Source of the DNA: Asterias amurensis
Taxonomy: Eukaryota; Echinodermata; Asteroidea; Forcipulatida; Asteriidae
Assembly (NCBI RefSeq): GCF_032118995.1
Contig: NC_092661.1
Location: forward strand, 14,677,506 to 14,741,505
Length of the DNA: 64,000 nt
Reading direction: 5' to 3'
In this document: positions 53,921 through 64,000 of the stretch, piece by piece
Layout of the letters: each line of letters starts with the position of its first letter
How positions within the stretch are numbered: position 1 is the first letter of the stretch
The notes under the pieces: model-generated
Told to the model about the DNA's origin: nothing
Databases searched by the model: none
Seen by the model: only the letters and a program-made list of their open reading frames with translations
Program-made: the position numbers and the translations under genes

Positions 53921-55494
53921 TGTGCGTTTCGATTGTTTCATCATCAGATTACCTAAGATGGCGGCTTTATGACGTCAATGGCGATGGTCTGTTGTCCATT
54001 CTAGTTCTTTTTAATTTAAATTCTGAACAAATATATAAATAAAGCAATCAAAATATAAATCATGGATTAAAACATCAATGTCTCTTTCTGTTTTATTTAA
54101 ATCACACGTTTATTATTAATTGTTTTATCACAGACCGTGTACCAAACCAAAACGCATAAACACTTTGAAATTAATTACACAAATAATTTAAATTGATGAT
54201 GCCTCAAAGATTTTCTAAGTTGAAATGCTTGCACAGTCACAACCGTGGGTATACCTTTTGTTACAACAACACCAAATGAACAAGTATTATGAACGTTGAG
54301 TAACTATAATTTACGGATTTTATTAAAAAACCTTCAATAATACTTCTCAATGACATTATTATTTTTTTAAAGAATATTGAGACAACTGCAACTGAAGTGG
54401 TTTCCAAACTGTTGTTCATAAAATGCATATGGAAAAAAACGTGTACTAATGACAGTGGCTGTGCACCTATGAATAATACATGTAATTCCATTAAGAGAAC
54501 TACTGCATTTATATCTACAATGTGAGATTAATTTTGACAACGAAGGATTTGTAATCAAGCAGAAAAAAATGAAATATACATACATTTCAGCTCAAAGCTA
54601 TGAGTACTATAAGGTAGGAGTCTTTGCAGGATGAATTACTCTTGTTTGTTGCCCACTTGGAAAAAATTTCATTAAAAGAAGTGCACTCTAAATTTGTTAT
54701 TGCGGATTTAATTTTTTTTTTTTTTTACCCATACACCGATGTTTGTATAGCACGTATACTCAGTACTTACCCGCTAGTTCTGTGACAAAACCCACATGCA
54801 TATTACTCGAGTGGGATTCGAACAAGTGCTGATTCGAACCCGTGATATAGGAATTCTAGAGCAGTGTAATTTTAAAAATATTATGCAAACTGTTGTCCAA
54901 GCTGTCATTTTGTAAGTATGTATCTTTCTTTTTCGAAAAAAAGTAACGTAATTCAGTATGATAACTCGTACAGGCAATGTAATATTTTCAGACTTTCATC
55001 TGAATTCAGATTGTTTATGTCTGCTTTGTGAAAACTAGAAACAATGTTGATTTCTACAGTTATAAAGAAAATCTGCTCTGTAAGCACTTTCTCGTATTGC
55101 GAATGTGATGAGACCACTGTTCACATAATCAAGTTCTTGAAATCTATTAATTCAGTGGTTTTACCAAAATGAGGACTTGTCATCACTTTTTTCAACATTC
55201 CTTCTTAAGTTTGCTCCCGACTTAATTTATATAATTTTGTCAGTAATAACTGTTATTATTCGAGCATCGGTCTCTTACACTTCCTCAAGGTGGTGACTGC
55301 AAACAATAAGGAAATTGTTGCACAGAATGTATGCAAGGATGAGACTGCCTCAAAGCAGCATCAAGTAGTGTCGAATCATTGCAAACAAATACCATTGTGT
55401 TTTATTGCGCCAGTTTTACTGGCAGAAAAACTGCGTATAAATAATCTGTACATTCTCATATTGCACAAAACGTACATGGGACTTACCCAACTAA
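53921..55494. other. Mostly non-coding stretch
   Basis: No protein gene seen. A SINE-like fragment lies at 54726-54850. Confidence 0.45.
54726..54850 (-). mobile_element. tRNA-derived SINE-like fragment
   Basis: The minus strand has a B-box-like TTCGAATCCCACTCGAGTAA, then ATGTGGGTTTTGTCACAGAA and GTAAGTACTGAGTATACGTG. A related body occurs at 63385-63470. Confidence 0.45.
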
Positions 55495-55800
55495 CCCTTT
55501 CCACACTGTATCTCTTGTTCCGTGGAATACAGCCCCGGGGAGGCCCTGGGACTTTTTTTACCTCACGGTTACCTCGGTGCACTTTCACACTGTGTACCTA
55601 TTCCACGGGGTTCCGGTTGCACGTTTCAAGAATACCACGGGGTTTTACCGCTCAACCCCGACTCCAGAGCATGGGGTGGCTACTCCCCGGGGTATGCCCA
55701 TTTGCTGGGGCAGACCAGGGGTGAAGCGATCATTGTCTGAAAGGGCTGCCCGATATTCCCACGGGGGCAACCCGGGGAATACAGAGTAGTGTGAAAGGGG
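55495..55800. mobile_element. MITE with CCCTTTCCACACT / AGTGTGAAAGGGG termini
   Basis: 306 bp with imperfect terminal inverted repeats and an interior full of CCCCGGGG and CCACGGGG strings. The ORFs inside it are fortuitous. Confidence 0.7.
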
Positions 55801-56308
55801 CCAATGCTTGACCGTTGCAAAAACCGCATTGCAACTTACACAGAAAATTAACACAATCACTAGCCTTTAAATGCGTAAACACAAACGCTATAACTTAATA
55901 TTGCTTTATGAACTGCACAATAACTGTGAATAAAAGACCTGTTTAAAGTTTATAATGTAAACGATAAATTCGTTGTTGCAAATTTGAACAACATCAGTGT
56001 TTAACACTGACGTTGCTATACGTGACGTAAAATGAATGAACAGCAAAAGCGAAATGAGTGCAAAGCATAGTGTTAGATTACACCTTATCTGAATAGGTGT
56101 TATAATGGGTGTGTCTAGTTGGGTGTAACACCAGATGCCATACCATATTTTAGACTGGGTATAAAATAACACAGATGTTTTTTAAGGTGTAGGCCTACAC
56201 TCTAGAGTGTGTTTGAATGCTACAAACCACGTAAGCAGGTGAAAAATGATGAGCATGTTTAAAAAGTTGGTACAACATTGAGTTTAAACTCTTAACACTG
56301 TTTTTATA
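55801..56308. other. Non-coding stretch
   Basis: Nothing recognised between two MITEs. Any 3' UTR of the minus-strand knottin gene would run into this side. Confidence 0.4.
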
Positions 56309-56684
56309 GACCCTGGACACTATTGGTAATTGTCAAAGACAAGTTTTCTCACTTGCTGTATCTCAACGTATGCATAAAATAACAACATGTGAAAATTTGA
56401 GCTCAATTGGTTGTCGAAGTTTCGAGATAATAATGAGAAAAAACACCATTGTCACACGAAGTTGTGTGGGTTCAGATGCCTAATTTCGAGACCTCAAATT
56501 CTAAACCTGAGGTCATGAAATCAAATTAGTGGAAAACTACTTCTTTCTCGACAACTACCTCACTTCAGAGGGAGCTGTTTCTCACGATTTTTTGTACTAT
56601 CAACCTCTCCTCATTACTCATAATCAAGAAAGGTTTTATGATAATAATTATTTGAGTAATACCAATAGTGTCCACTGCCTTTAA
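56309..56684. mobile_element. MITE family A, complete
   Basis: 376 bp. Termini CCTGGACACTATTGGTAATT and its partner ACCAATAGTGTCCACTGCC; the central palindrome is CGAGACCTCAAATTCTAAAC then CTGAGGTC. It ends about 97 bp downstream (minus strand) of the knottin stop codon, so it probably lies in the 3' UTR or just beyond. Confidence 0.85.
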
Positions 56685-56780
56685 GGTATCATCAATTGTG
56701 ATACACATATTATCTGGGTAGTTTATAAAATGTCAACTGTGTGCCGGATTCTCTTGGGTGTTACACCGGTAGTGTTAAAT

Positions 56781-56939
56781 CTACACCATGTAATAGACGT
56801 ATTTCAGCTCGGGGGTTTTCCGGCAGACACAATTTCTAGACCCGACGCAGTCGTTCCCGGACCCGGCATAGCAACCCAAGCCTCGGCAGCAATTATTCTG
56901 GCGATTGGTAATTGTGCAACTCTTTCCGTAGCCAAGACA
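56781..56939 (-). CDS. Secreted knottin-like peptide precursor, exon 2 (cysteine domain)
   Basis: Exon 2 of a two-exon minus-strand gene: complement of join(56781-56939, 60562-60726), 107 residues in all. It starts right after a strong acceptor (CCCTTTTTTCAG on the minus strand, ending at 56940) and reads CLGYGKSCTITNRQNNCC, then RGLGCYAGSGNDCVGSRNCV, CRKTPELKYVYYMV and TAG. The eight cysteines follow C-x6-C-x8-CC-x4-C-x7-C-x5-C-x-C. The C, C, CC, C, C order is that of inhibitor-cystine-knot domains, here with an extra pair as in several eight-cysteine knottins. No family was recognised, so function is unknown (signalling, defence and other roles are all possible). It joins exon 1 in phase 0. 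Confidence 0.75.
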   Translation of the reverse strand, partial: CLGYGKSCTITNRQNNCCRGLGCYAGSGNDCVGSRNCVCRKTPELKYVYYMV

Positions 56940-59040
56940 CTGAAAAAAGGGAATAATATTACAGATTGGTTATAGTTGATTGTTGTATTGGAATATTAAA
57001 CCAAATAACGCACTCTTATAATAGGTGCATTTTTAATGCATACTTTTCATTCAGTGGACACATTTTTTCAATGTACAAATTTGTCAATGCACAACTTGAA
57101 GTACCGAATTTGAAGTATCAGTGATAAAGACAACAGACAGACTCAATGATTCCTGGTATAAAACATTTCATGGAATAATATTTCAAGGGAAGTCTTTCAC
57201 CATTACCTTCTGTAAACCCTGTAAATTATTTGTAAATCTGTGAACTTTTTATTTTTGTTCTGTTCAGAAAGTGTCCGATGGATGGCTTTAAGGTTATGTG
57301 CCCCAGCATCGTAGGATAGATTTGTAGCCTACTCCGCAAAAACTGGGGTGTTAAATAAACTGCCATGGTGTCAGATTTATCCACATTGACGCCGTGTAGT
57401 TTTTTTTATCACATTAATACTAAAAGAACCAATTAATTAACACCGGGGGTTTTGAAGCGTAGAGGGGGCTATGAACCAAGCTCCGTTGCATGTCATTTCT
57501 TCAATTTCCATAAAAAATTTTGTTTACTACTTATTGTTAAATCACTGTGCAATGGTTTAGTGTGAGAACTGTTTTGAAAATGGTGGTTGAAAATGCATGG
57601 ATAAAGAAAGAAAGAAAACCACATGTCATTGATTATTAGTAAATGGGTTAATTGATGGTGTACATACAGTTTGAACTCAACACTGACAAAACAACAACAC
57701 GAAGAACAAGCAGTTTTACTTTGTAATCGGACAACAGTGCTTGAAAGAGGGTTTCAGATGTTAGCAGTCACGTTGGCAAGATGAATAGAAGGAAAAAGAG
57801 AAAAGTGCAACCGTGCAACCGTTTGCAAATTCAAAAGAATTTTTCAGATCATGCAGTTTTAGGGGGAAAATGCAAACAAGCAAACTTTTTGTTTAAAACG
57901 GGAGTCCAAAAATATCCAACGTTTAGTTGTTACATAAACCTTCATATTTCTTGACCTTAAAACAAGCAACGCCGGTAGATTGAAGTGCATCATTTTGCTT
58001 ACAGGGTAATGTTTCAATATTATTTCATCATTTTGTAAAACAATAAAGTGTTGGTTCGACTTTATCTCTGGCTCGGACTTTCCACAAATTTTGCTTATCC
58101 TTAATTTGTACCAACGAAGCAAGGCTTAATTGAAATTGGCGGGTTCAGACAAAGTCGGTTTCATTGAGCTGCTGAGATGCACTTGCTACTAGGGTAGAAC
58201 AATTTGATCAAACCAAAAATGCAAGTGACATTGATGTTGGTCATAGTTTCCCTCCTGACTGAAGCTAACCATCTGAATGTATTTTTATGTCAAGCAGCTC
58301 AGTGAAAAAAATGTGCCTTGGTTGACGTAAACAAAAATAGGTAAAACAATAATGTGAGAAACTATGGTTTAAAATGAAGACATGTATCAACCCAAACTAT
58401 GGACATTTTTGTTGTTTGAGACACCCTTTATTATGACATTTTGTAACCCACCGATAATGGTTCAAAGTACGGTCTCAGTAGTGTTTTTATGCAGTTAGAC
58501 CGAAGTGCACCACGTGGGGAGGAAGTTTCACACGTTCTTTTGATTTGCTCTAGAACAGATCTGTCAGGCTTTAATAAGGAGGTAGAAATACAGGTCCTTT
58601 ACTAAGTGTTTCTTGGTTAATTAACAAAAAACATATCACATAGTGCTCCTGTACTAAGAAAACTTGTGTGGTTAGGCATTCACTAACAAAACTATATAAT
58701 CATGCAGGTTTAAAATTCCCTTTGGAAACAAAACATTACAGTTTGTTCACTACCTTATTTCGTGCAAATTCATACAATCAAATACGATGGTGTTTGGTTT
58801 CAATTATTTCTTGACTTGACGCTTCTAACAACTCCTGTTCTGAAGTTGAATCTCGACCTAACCAACAAATATTCTCATATCTCATCAAGTTGCCTCAAAA
58901 CAGAAATTGTAAACTACAAACAAATAGCAAAGCAAAACGGGGGGCAGACAAGCTAAGCAGAGTATAGAGCAGTCTAGGTTTCGGGTCTGACTAACCATTT
59001 AAACTAGTCACGGATAAGCTACTCTACAACCCAGTCACAC

Positions 59041-59419
59041 TTAAAGGCAGTGGACACTATTGGTAATTGTCAAAGACTAGCCATCATCAGTTGGTGTATC
59101 TCAACATATGCATAAAATAACAAACCTGTGAAAATTTGAGCTCAATCGGTCATCGAACTTGCGAGATAATAATGAAAGACAAAACACCCTTGTCACACGA
59201 AGTTGTGTGCTTTCTGATGCTTGATTTCGAGACCTTAAATTCTAAACTTGAGGTCTCGAAATTAAATTCATCGAAAATTACTTCTTTCTCGTCACTTCAG
59301 AGGGAGCTGTTTCTCACAATGTTTTATACTATCAACCTCTCCCCATTACTTCTAATCAAGAACGGTTTTATGATGATAATTATTTTGAGTAATTACCAAT
59401 AGTGTCCACTGCCTTTAAA
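59041..59419. mobile_element. MITE family A, complete, in knottin intron
   Basis: About 379 bp between TTAAAGGCAGTGGACACTAT and its inverted partner ATAGTGTCCACTGCCTTTAA. The middle is a near-perfect palindrome around CGAGACCTTAAATTCTAAAC. Confidence 0.88.
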
Positions 59420-59776
59420 GTAGACACTATTGCTAATTACTCAAAATAATTATTAGCATAACAGCTGTATTGGTAACGAGTAATAGGAATAGGTTGATTG
59501 TATAAAACATTGTGAGAAATGGCTCCCTCTGAAGTGACGTAGTTTTCGAGGAAGAAGTAATTTTCCGCGAATTTGATTTCAAGACCTCAGATTTAGAATT
59601 TGAGGTCTCGAAAGCATCTGAAAGCACACAACTTCGTGTGACAAGGTGTTTTTTCTTTCATTATTATCTCGCGACTTCGACGACCAATTGAATTCAAATT
59701 TTCATAAGTTTGTTATTTCATGCATATGTTGAGATACACCAAGTGAGAATATACTGGTCTTTGACAATTACTTAGT
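59420..59776. mobile_element. MITE family A, adjacent copy, one end missing
   Basis: Starts directly at the end of the previous copy (AAAGTAGACACTATTGCTAA). It ends near GTCTTTGACAATTACTTAG, so the far terminal repeat is lost. Confidence 0.75.
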
Positions 59777-60561
59777 CTCATTTTCCCTTTCTCTTCTCTG
59801 CTTTATGTGTTTAAGTGCAGGTATAGCAAAGCATATGACCCAACAAGAATAACATTGCTCAAGGCATTCTTTAAAAAAAAAAAATGCATTTTTGTAACAA
59901 ATTATTCATTTTTGTTTATATGAGACTAATCGTATGTTTCTGTTTCGGCCAAGGTTATCTATACTTGTACTTTTACAAAACAGTAATTTCACAAACAAGA
60001 CACAATCAATCGGACGGAAAACAGTACCACAACAGGGCTAATACTGTTTGTGGTCTTCGAACCTAATGAGGCCACATGCACGGTAATACGGTGACTTCAA
60101 CTCAAGTTCAGTTTCTGTCGTGCCGCAAAGGGGGGGGGGGGGGAATTCTTCAGGTTTGATTGTGTTTTAAAAAACAATTCTTTTACTAGACCGTGTTTGT
60201 TTACGAAGTTAAAAAAAATGTCTTGACTGTACAAAATGACGGGGGCACGAAGTGAACGTCAAACTACACAATGCCGAGGCTTTTATTTTCTACTTTAAAA
60301 CATAACTTCAACCAAGTTCCTTTCATCATAATGTAAAACATATTTGGGCGCATTTTGTAGCCCAAATCGCCCAGTCCAAGTCAATGTGCCCCCTTTAGCT
60401 TAAATGTTGCCTTATTAGCGACATCGTATTGCAACCCACATGTGTTAAGGCTATTCATACAAAAGAATCCCATTGTTAATAATTGTTAATGAGGCTTACT
60501 AACAAAAATGATACCTTATTGTTGTTATGTATTTATTTGTTTAACACGTCTGAATGTTTAC

Positions 60562-60726
60562 CATTTGTTTTCCATTTTGTGCGGGTCCCCTTGGTGGTGG
60601 TTTTGGTCTCCTCTTGTACTCTTGTAAAAGGTTCTCAAACCAATCGTCGCTCTCGTCCTCCATTGCAGCCACTGTCATGACAACTGTTGCCATGACAACC
60701 ACGAATAGTAGTGCGCATGTCTTCAT
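60562..60726 (-). CDS. Secreted knottin-like peptide precursor, exon 1 (signal and propiece)
   Basis: Coding exon 1, 55 codons. The start is the first in-frame ATG (MKTCALLFVVVMATVVMTVA). Residues 1-21 form a typical signal peptide with likely cleavage after VAA. Residues 22-37 are an acidic propiece (MEDESDDWFENLLQEY), 38-40 a KRR processing site and 41-55 a proline-rich, basic segment (PKPPPRGPAQNGKQM). The donor GTAAAC follows codon 55. Read straight through, the ORF would stop six codons later, which hides the gene. A 5' UTR acceptor is possible (TTTCTCCACAG, exon start at about 60773). The propiece then KRR then knottin order fits a processed secreted peptide. Confidence 0.72.
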
Positions 60727-60773
60727 TGTGTGTGTATGCCCTAGTTGGCAGTCAAAGAGTGCGGTTCAAAAAT

Positions 60774-61457
60774 CTGTGGAGAAAGCGAGAAAAAAAAAGT
60801 GATTTTAGTTTTGTTGTGGCTGGTTATTTTTTTTACACCGGGTCAGACGGTACAAAGGAAAAGAGGGCGCAATTTCTAATGCCAGAGACGCGATTTGGTT
60901 TGTTTTGCATTGTGCCTACTGAGTTTTGTTTTATTAGTAAATGGGTTTCTTAGTTAGGCTACCTGATTGTGTAAAACATTTCTCAAATTGCATTATATTG
61001 TATAATATGTAGCTGCAACAGACTACCTCATACCACGTAAGTTTTCGTTGGCATTGTTTCCCATTCATTACCAAACGTGTACAGACCCTTTAAAGAAGTG
61101 TTTTCTTTTTAGAATATAATATTCCCAAAAGTTGTATCTTGCGTGACTCAAAAAGCTCAAAAATGATTTTTTTTTTTGGCACAACGCAATATTGTGGACA
61201 AATGACTGGACAGAAAAATCAGTTTCTAGTGTCATCGAACAAGGAAAACCGTAGACTCGTCACCAGTCACTTACCTAAGGGGATAGATAGATAGATATAT
61301 AAGAACTTTGTTATCCCACACAAGTGGCAAAAAAAAAATCAAGTGACGGAAGGGAGCTTTTTGAGTCACAAGTGGATGAGGTGGGTGACGCGTGGAATCG
61401 CCCCCGGATTTGCCATAACTAGTTCGTCACGATGATGAAATTACTTGACATTACTGC
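60774..61457. other. Non-coding stretch upstream of knottin gene
   Basis: Probable promoter side of the knottin gene. No TATA box in clear position on the minus strand. Short T-runs and a GATA microsatellite (about 61285) only. Confidence 0.4.
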
Positions 61458-61660
61458 GTGTCGTGGCCGAGCGGTTAAAAGTGCATCAGGCTGAAGTTAG
61501 GGTTTGCTAAAGTCATTAGGGTGTGGGTTCAAATCCTGGTCATGACACTGTGTACTTGAGCGAGACACTTAACTATAATAGCTCATCACTCAGGTAAATG
61601 GATTCCTGTCAGGGCTGAGATGGTTCTTGTGATTGATTTAGCTTTTATAGCAACACTCCA
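61458..61660 (+). mobile_element. tRNA-derived SINE
   Basis: Head with A-box TGGCCGAGCGG and B-box GGGTTCAAATCC in a Leu/Ser-like long-arm tRNA frame. The 5' GTGTCGTGG pairs with 3' TCATGACAC. The body is CTTGAGCGAGACACTTAACT and on, as in invertebrate SINEs. The anticodon arm is not canonical, so it is not a functional tRNA. Confidence 0.72.
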
Positions 61661-62104
61661 ACATGGAGAGGAAAGGGTTTCGGGAATGAAATATAATGGC
61701 CCAGTGATATAGGATTTGAGGCATTGCATGGTGAGGGATCAGTATATTGGTTTGCGGAACACAATGTGTGTATCTACTTGCTAGGTAGAGTTTGTTCTTA
61801 GAGAACTGCTTTTCTTTATTCTACTACCGCGGGGTAGATTTATCAGATGTTCGGGAGACGTCTAAGTTCTGAAAAGAAAGTTCTGCCTTGAAATACTACA
61901 ACCATTAGGGCCCAGTTCCGTATAGTCTGTTAGCATAACAACTTGCTAAGTGCAGAAATCTCCTACAGAGTCTGAATACAAACCCAAATTCATTAAAGTT
62001 TGCATTGTTGCAATTGTCGCCCCTCGCATTTTTGTTTGCAGTATTTTCTGTTTATGTACGAACATCGGATGATTGGATTTGCTGCGGTCGGAATGACGCG
62101 GTAA
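61661..62104. other. Non-coding stretch
   Basis: Contains a decayed end of a GGGCCCA MITE (GGGCCCAGTTCCGTATAGTC at about 61909, then GCATAACAACTTGCTAAGTG). Otherwise nothing recognised. Confidence 0.4.
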
Positions 62105-62330
62105 AACGGGTCACACTTCCCTTGAAGTTGGTGTGACCCTCGTGAGACCATGATTGAGGTCATACGAGTGTTTAGCGAAGCCCTCTGAGTAAGGAAAGAA
62201 TTGTTTTTCTAAACCCGACATCGGGCATAGGTCTACCTCCAGAGAGGAATCGCGGGGACTGTGTCGTCATGATCGAGTTGTGAACGACCGCCTATATGCC
62301 GCGACCCCTGCGCCCTCTCTCGGTATTGTG
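62105..62330 (+). ncRNA. Candidate structured RNA (four hairpins)
   Basis: Consecutive stems: GGGTCACAC/GTGTGACCC (62108-62139), CTCGT..GACC/GGTC..ACGAG (62139-62168), CCCGA/TCGGG (62214-62225), and a long stem AGAGAGG..CGC..GGG with CCC..GCG..CCTCTCT (62240-62321) enclosing GTCGT/ACGAC. GC content is above its surroundings. No known RNA family recognised; strand is uncertain. Confidence 0.25.
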
Positions 62331-64000
62331 CTGTTTATGGAGAGTGTGCTCCCCTTCCCCATAACATTTATTGCGTTAAATTAAAAATAAAACATTAGTG
62401 CTTGACAAATATTAATAAATAACTTGGTTTGAAAATAGCATTCGTGGTGTATAAACTGGTGATACATGGTGTATTAAGCGTGCTGTTAAATTGTTAACCA
62501 TATTATTCAATACTACACATAACAAACAATGCACTGTACACAATGGTAAGTGTGCAATTATTTGACATAATCCACGCCCACTTTTTAACACCGATCTACG
62601 CCATTTTAGCACCAACCCATTTCTCCTTGCGACAGGAACCATTAAATTCTCCTCTATTGGGCATAATCTGCCCTGGAAAAAGTCTGACCAGTTCCCCAAA
62701 GTCACTGAGACCAAATTAATGAAATGGATAAAATTTGTTTGCTTGTGTACCACCCATACTTCTACGCGTTTCTTCTTGGTAAACTATATTTTCACACCTC
62801 TGTCAAAGCCAACATTCCTTCGTGTACAGCTGCTATGTCACGTCCAGGCTAATTAAGTTCACAAAGCGTAAACCACTCTTCAATCTTTTCAATTTATTTG
62901 TATTAATAAGAACCCAAATGAGCGTTTTCGTTGACGCCTCAGCTGTTACAGAGCCATGTAATGACAGTCGTTGTCCAAGAACACCTAATTATTTCCCTCC
63001 ATATACAAAAATGACTCTCAGAAAACCCTGTCTTGCATTTCTGTTCATTATTATTTTGTGCTTCGATGAAAGTGTCAACGTAATAAATAAATGCGTATTT
63101 AAGATAAGACGTGGAGGCCATGGGATACAGTGCATTAGTTGATATGATGTTGACCTACATCAAACCACTTTTTCAAATTCGAAAGCGATTTTTTTAAGGC
63201 TTCGCTGCAAATAAGAGTTATTTTCGTAGCTCTCATGAGTTCTATATTATAGTGGTCTAACAAACAAACTTATTCTTTGCCTAATAATTGTCCCTATGTT
63301 GACGGTCAAAATAGTTCATCCTTTGAATAATTTGAACAAAGAGGGGAAATAATATTACAATAAGTTATTAAGATTGTGCCCTTACACTGATGTGAAGGCC
63401 TATTGCATACTCAGTACTTTCCCGAGTTTGTTGTAAAGACATCTGGCAATCACTTGGATGCATGACATTCAGATACCTCCAAGCCCAGACATGAATTATT
63501 TTATAGTAATAATATTAATCTAAGCATTATATAGCGTATTTTTACACAAAAAGGTACCACAACGCCTTACAACAATAATTACAAGCAAGATGTTGTTAAA
63601 TTGATATTATTGACACTCAGCATATTTTGTTGTATTGTTGTGTAATTATTTTTTTCGTATGCCATGTATTCAAGCATTTGTTTTTCAATGGTAGGACCAC
63701 TAAAACCGAATTGAATCGAATCGTGATTGTATGATACCGGTTTGTTTATTTTACAAGGTGGGCTCGCGTTTCCTAACATTTCAGCGTAACTACCTCCTCG
63801 TTGAATACAAATACAGAAAGTTCTGGAAACCAAAAATTTACTGCGTCCCAACGCTTTGGTTGCCGTTTATCTTTAAGCAAAGAATCCAAATGAGCTTGGC
63901 GTCAGGAGTATTCTAGATTCATAAGGCAACCGTTTTCCTCTTGATGAGTGCCAATCAGGAAGGATTTGCCCACAGCCCGTTTGCGACGGCTTCCTGTTAG
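62331..64000. other. Non-coding end of window
   Basis: No gene supported. Short ORFs without domains. It includes a second copy of the SINE-like body at 63385-63470 and a LINE-tail-like segment near 63515-63575 (AAGCATTATATAGCG). Confidence 0.4.
63385..63470 (-). mobile_element. SINE-like fragment (body only)
   Basis: Shares ACAC(C/T)GATGT and CATACTCAGTACTT(T)CCCG with 54726-54850. The B-box part is not preserved. Confidence 0.4.

Larger units (their letters stand above)
56940..60561 (-). other. Intron of the knottin-like gene
   Basis: 3.6-kb intron from donor ATG|GTAAAC (60561) to acceptor TTTTTTCAG (56940). It contains two family A MITEs (59041-59419 and 59420-59776). No further exon is needed to keep frame, but a small extra one cannot be excluded. 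Confidence 0.65.

Noticed and set aside
55290-55724. 144-residue plus ORF and overlapping ORFs to 55860
   Set aside because: They lie across a MITE (55495-55800) and arise from its GC-rich interior.
61458-61548. Functional tRNA-Leu/Ser gene
   Set aside because: A- and B-boxes are present, but the anticodon arm does not fold properly and a SINE body follows.
62180-62300. U12 or U1 snRNA (strings GAGTAAGGAAA and GACCCCTGCG)
   Set aside because: Only short strings match. The order of elements and the remaining stems and Sm site do not fit either RNA.
62412-62753. 113-residue minus ORF
   Set aside because: No domain or composition suggesting a protein; length is possible by chance in this composition.

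Overview
The window looks like animal nuclear DNA, most likely from an echinoderm and perhaps a sea star. The reasons are the AT-rich background, spliced genes, several families of terminal-inverted-repeat MITEs, tRNA-derived SINEs, Penelope-like retroelements and a tandem tRNA-His array. The taxon is an inference from repeat style and was not checked by any search. Gene density is very low: I can support only two spliced protein genes outside mobile elements, plus the tRNA genes.

Positions 1-43585 are one large duplicated region. Bases 1-19507 match 23341-43585 almost base for base. The right copy is visible further left, from 21720, and a 2.2-kb linker (19508-21719) separates the copies. 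Each copy holds two blocks of head-to-head Penelope-like elements (about 2-kb arms, four blocks in all), separated by degenerate tandem copies of a two-exon cassette with preserved splice signals. These are followed by LINE remnants, a satellite of about 390 bp per unit (9 units on the left, 11 on the right), decaying satellite-like DNA and about 2 kb of apparently non-coding flank. Every satellite unit carries an 18-bp palindrome or a near match to it, and a perfect AGGTCATGACCT inverted repeat.

The right copy stops at 43585, five bases before the splice acceptor of a gene whose last three exons (43591-45262) encode a tyrosine-recombinase-like (Crypton-like) C-terminus and a second conserved basic domain. 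The 5' exons of that gene are not visible. Next come a 31-bp and a 21-bp minisatellite (the latter 25 copies built on CGCCCGGGCG), a CTCF-like site with a TATA/CRE core promoter near 47.7-47.8 kb, and a tandem array of tRNA-His(GTG) units of about 177 bp at 49506-51611.

The last 12 kb is MITE-rich. On the minus strand it carries a two-exon gene (60726-60562 joined to 56939-56781) for a 107-residue secreted precursor: signal peptide, acidic propiece, KRR site, and an eight-cysteine knottin-like domain. The exons join in phase 0 and the cysteine exon is too small to stand out by ORF length. A run of four predicted hairpins at 62105-62330 may be a structured RNA. The rest of the tail appears non-coding.
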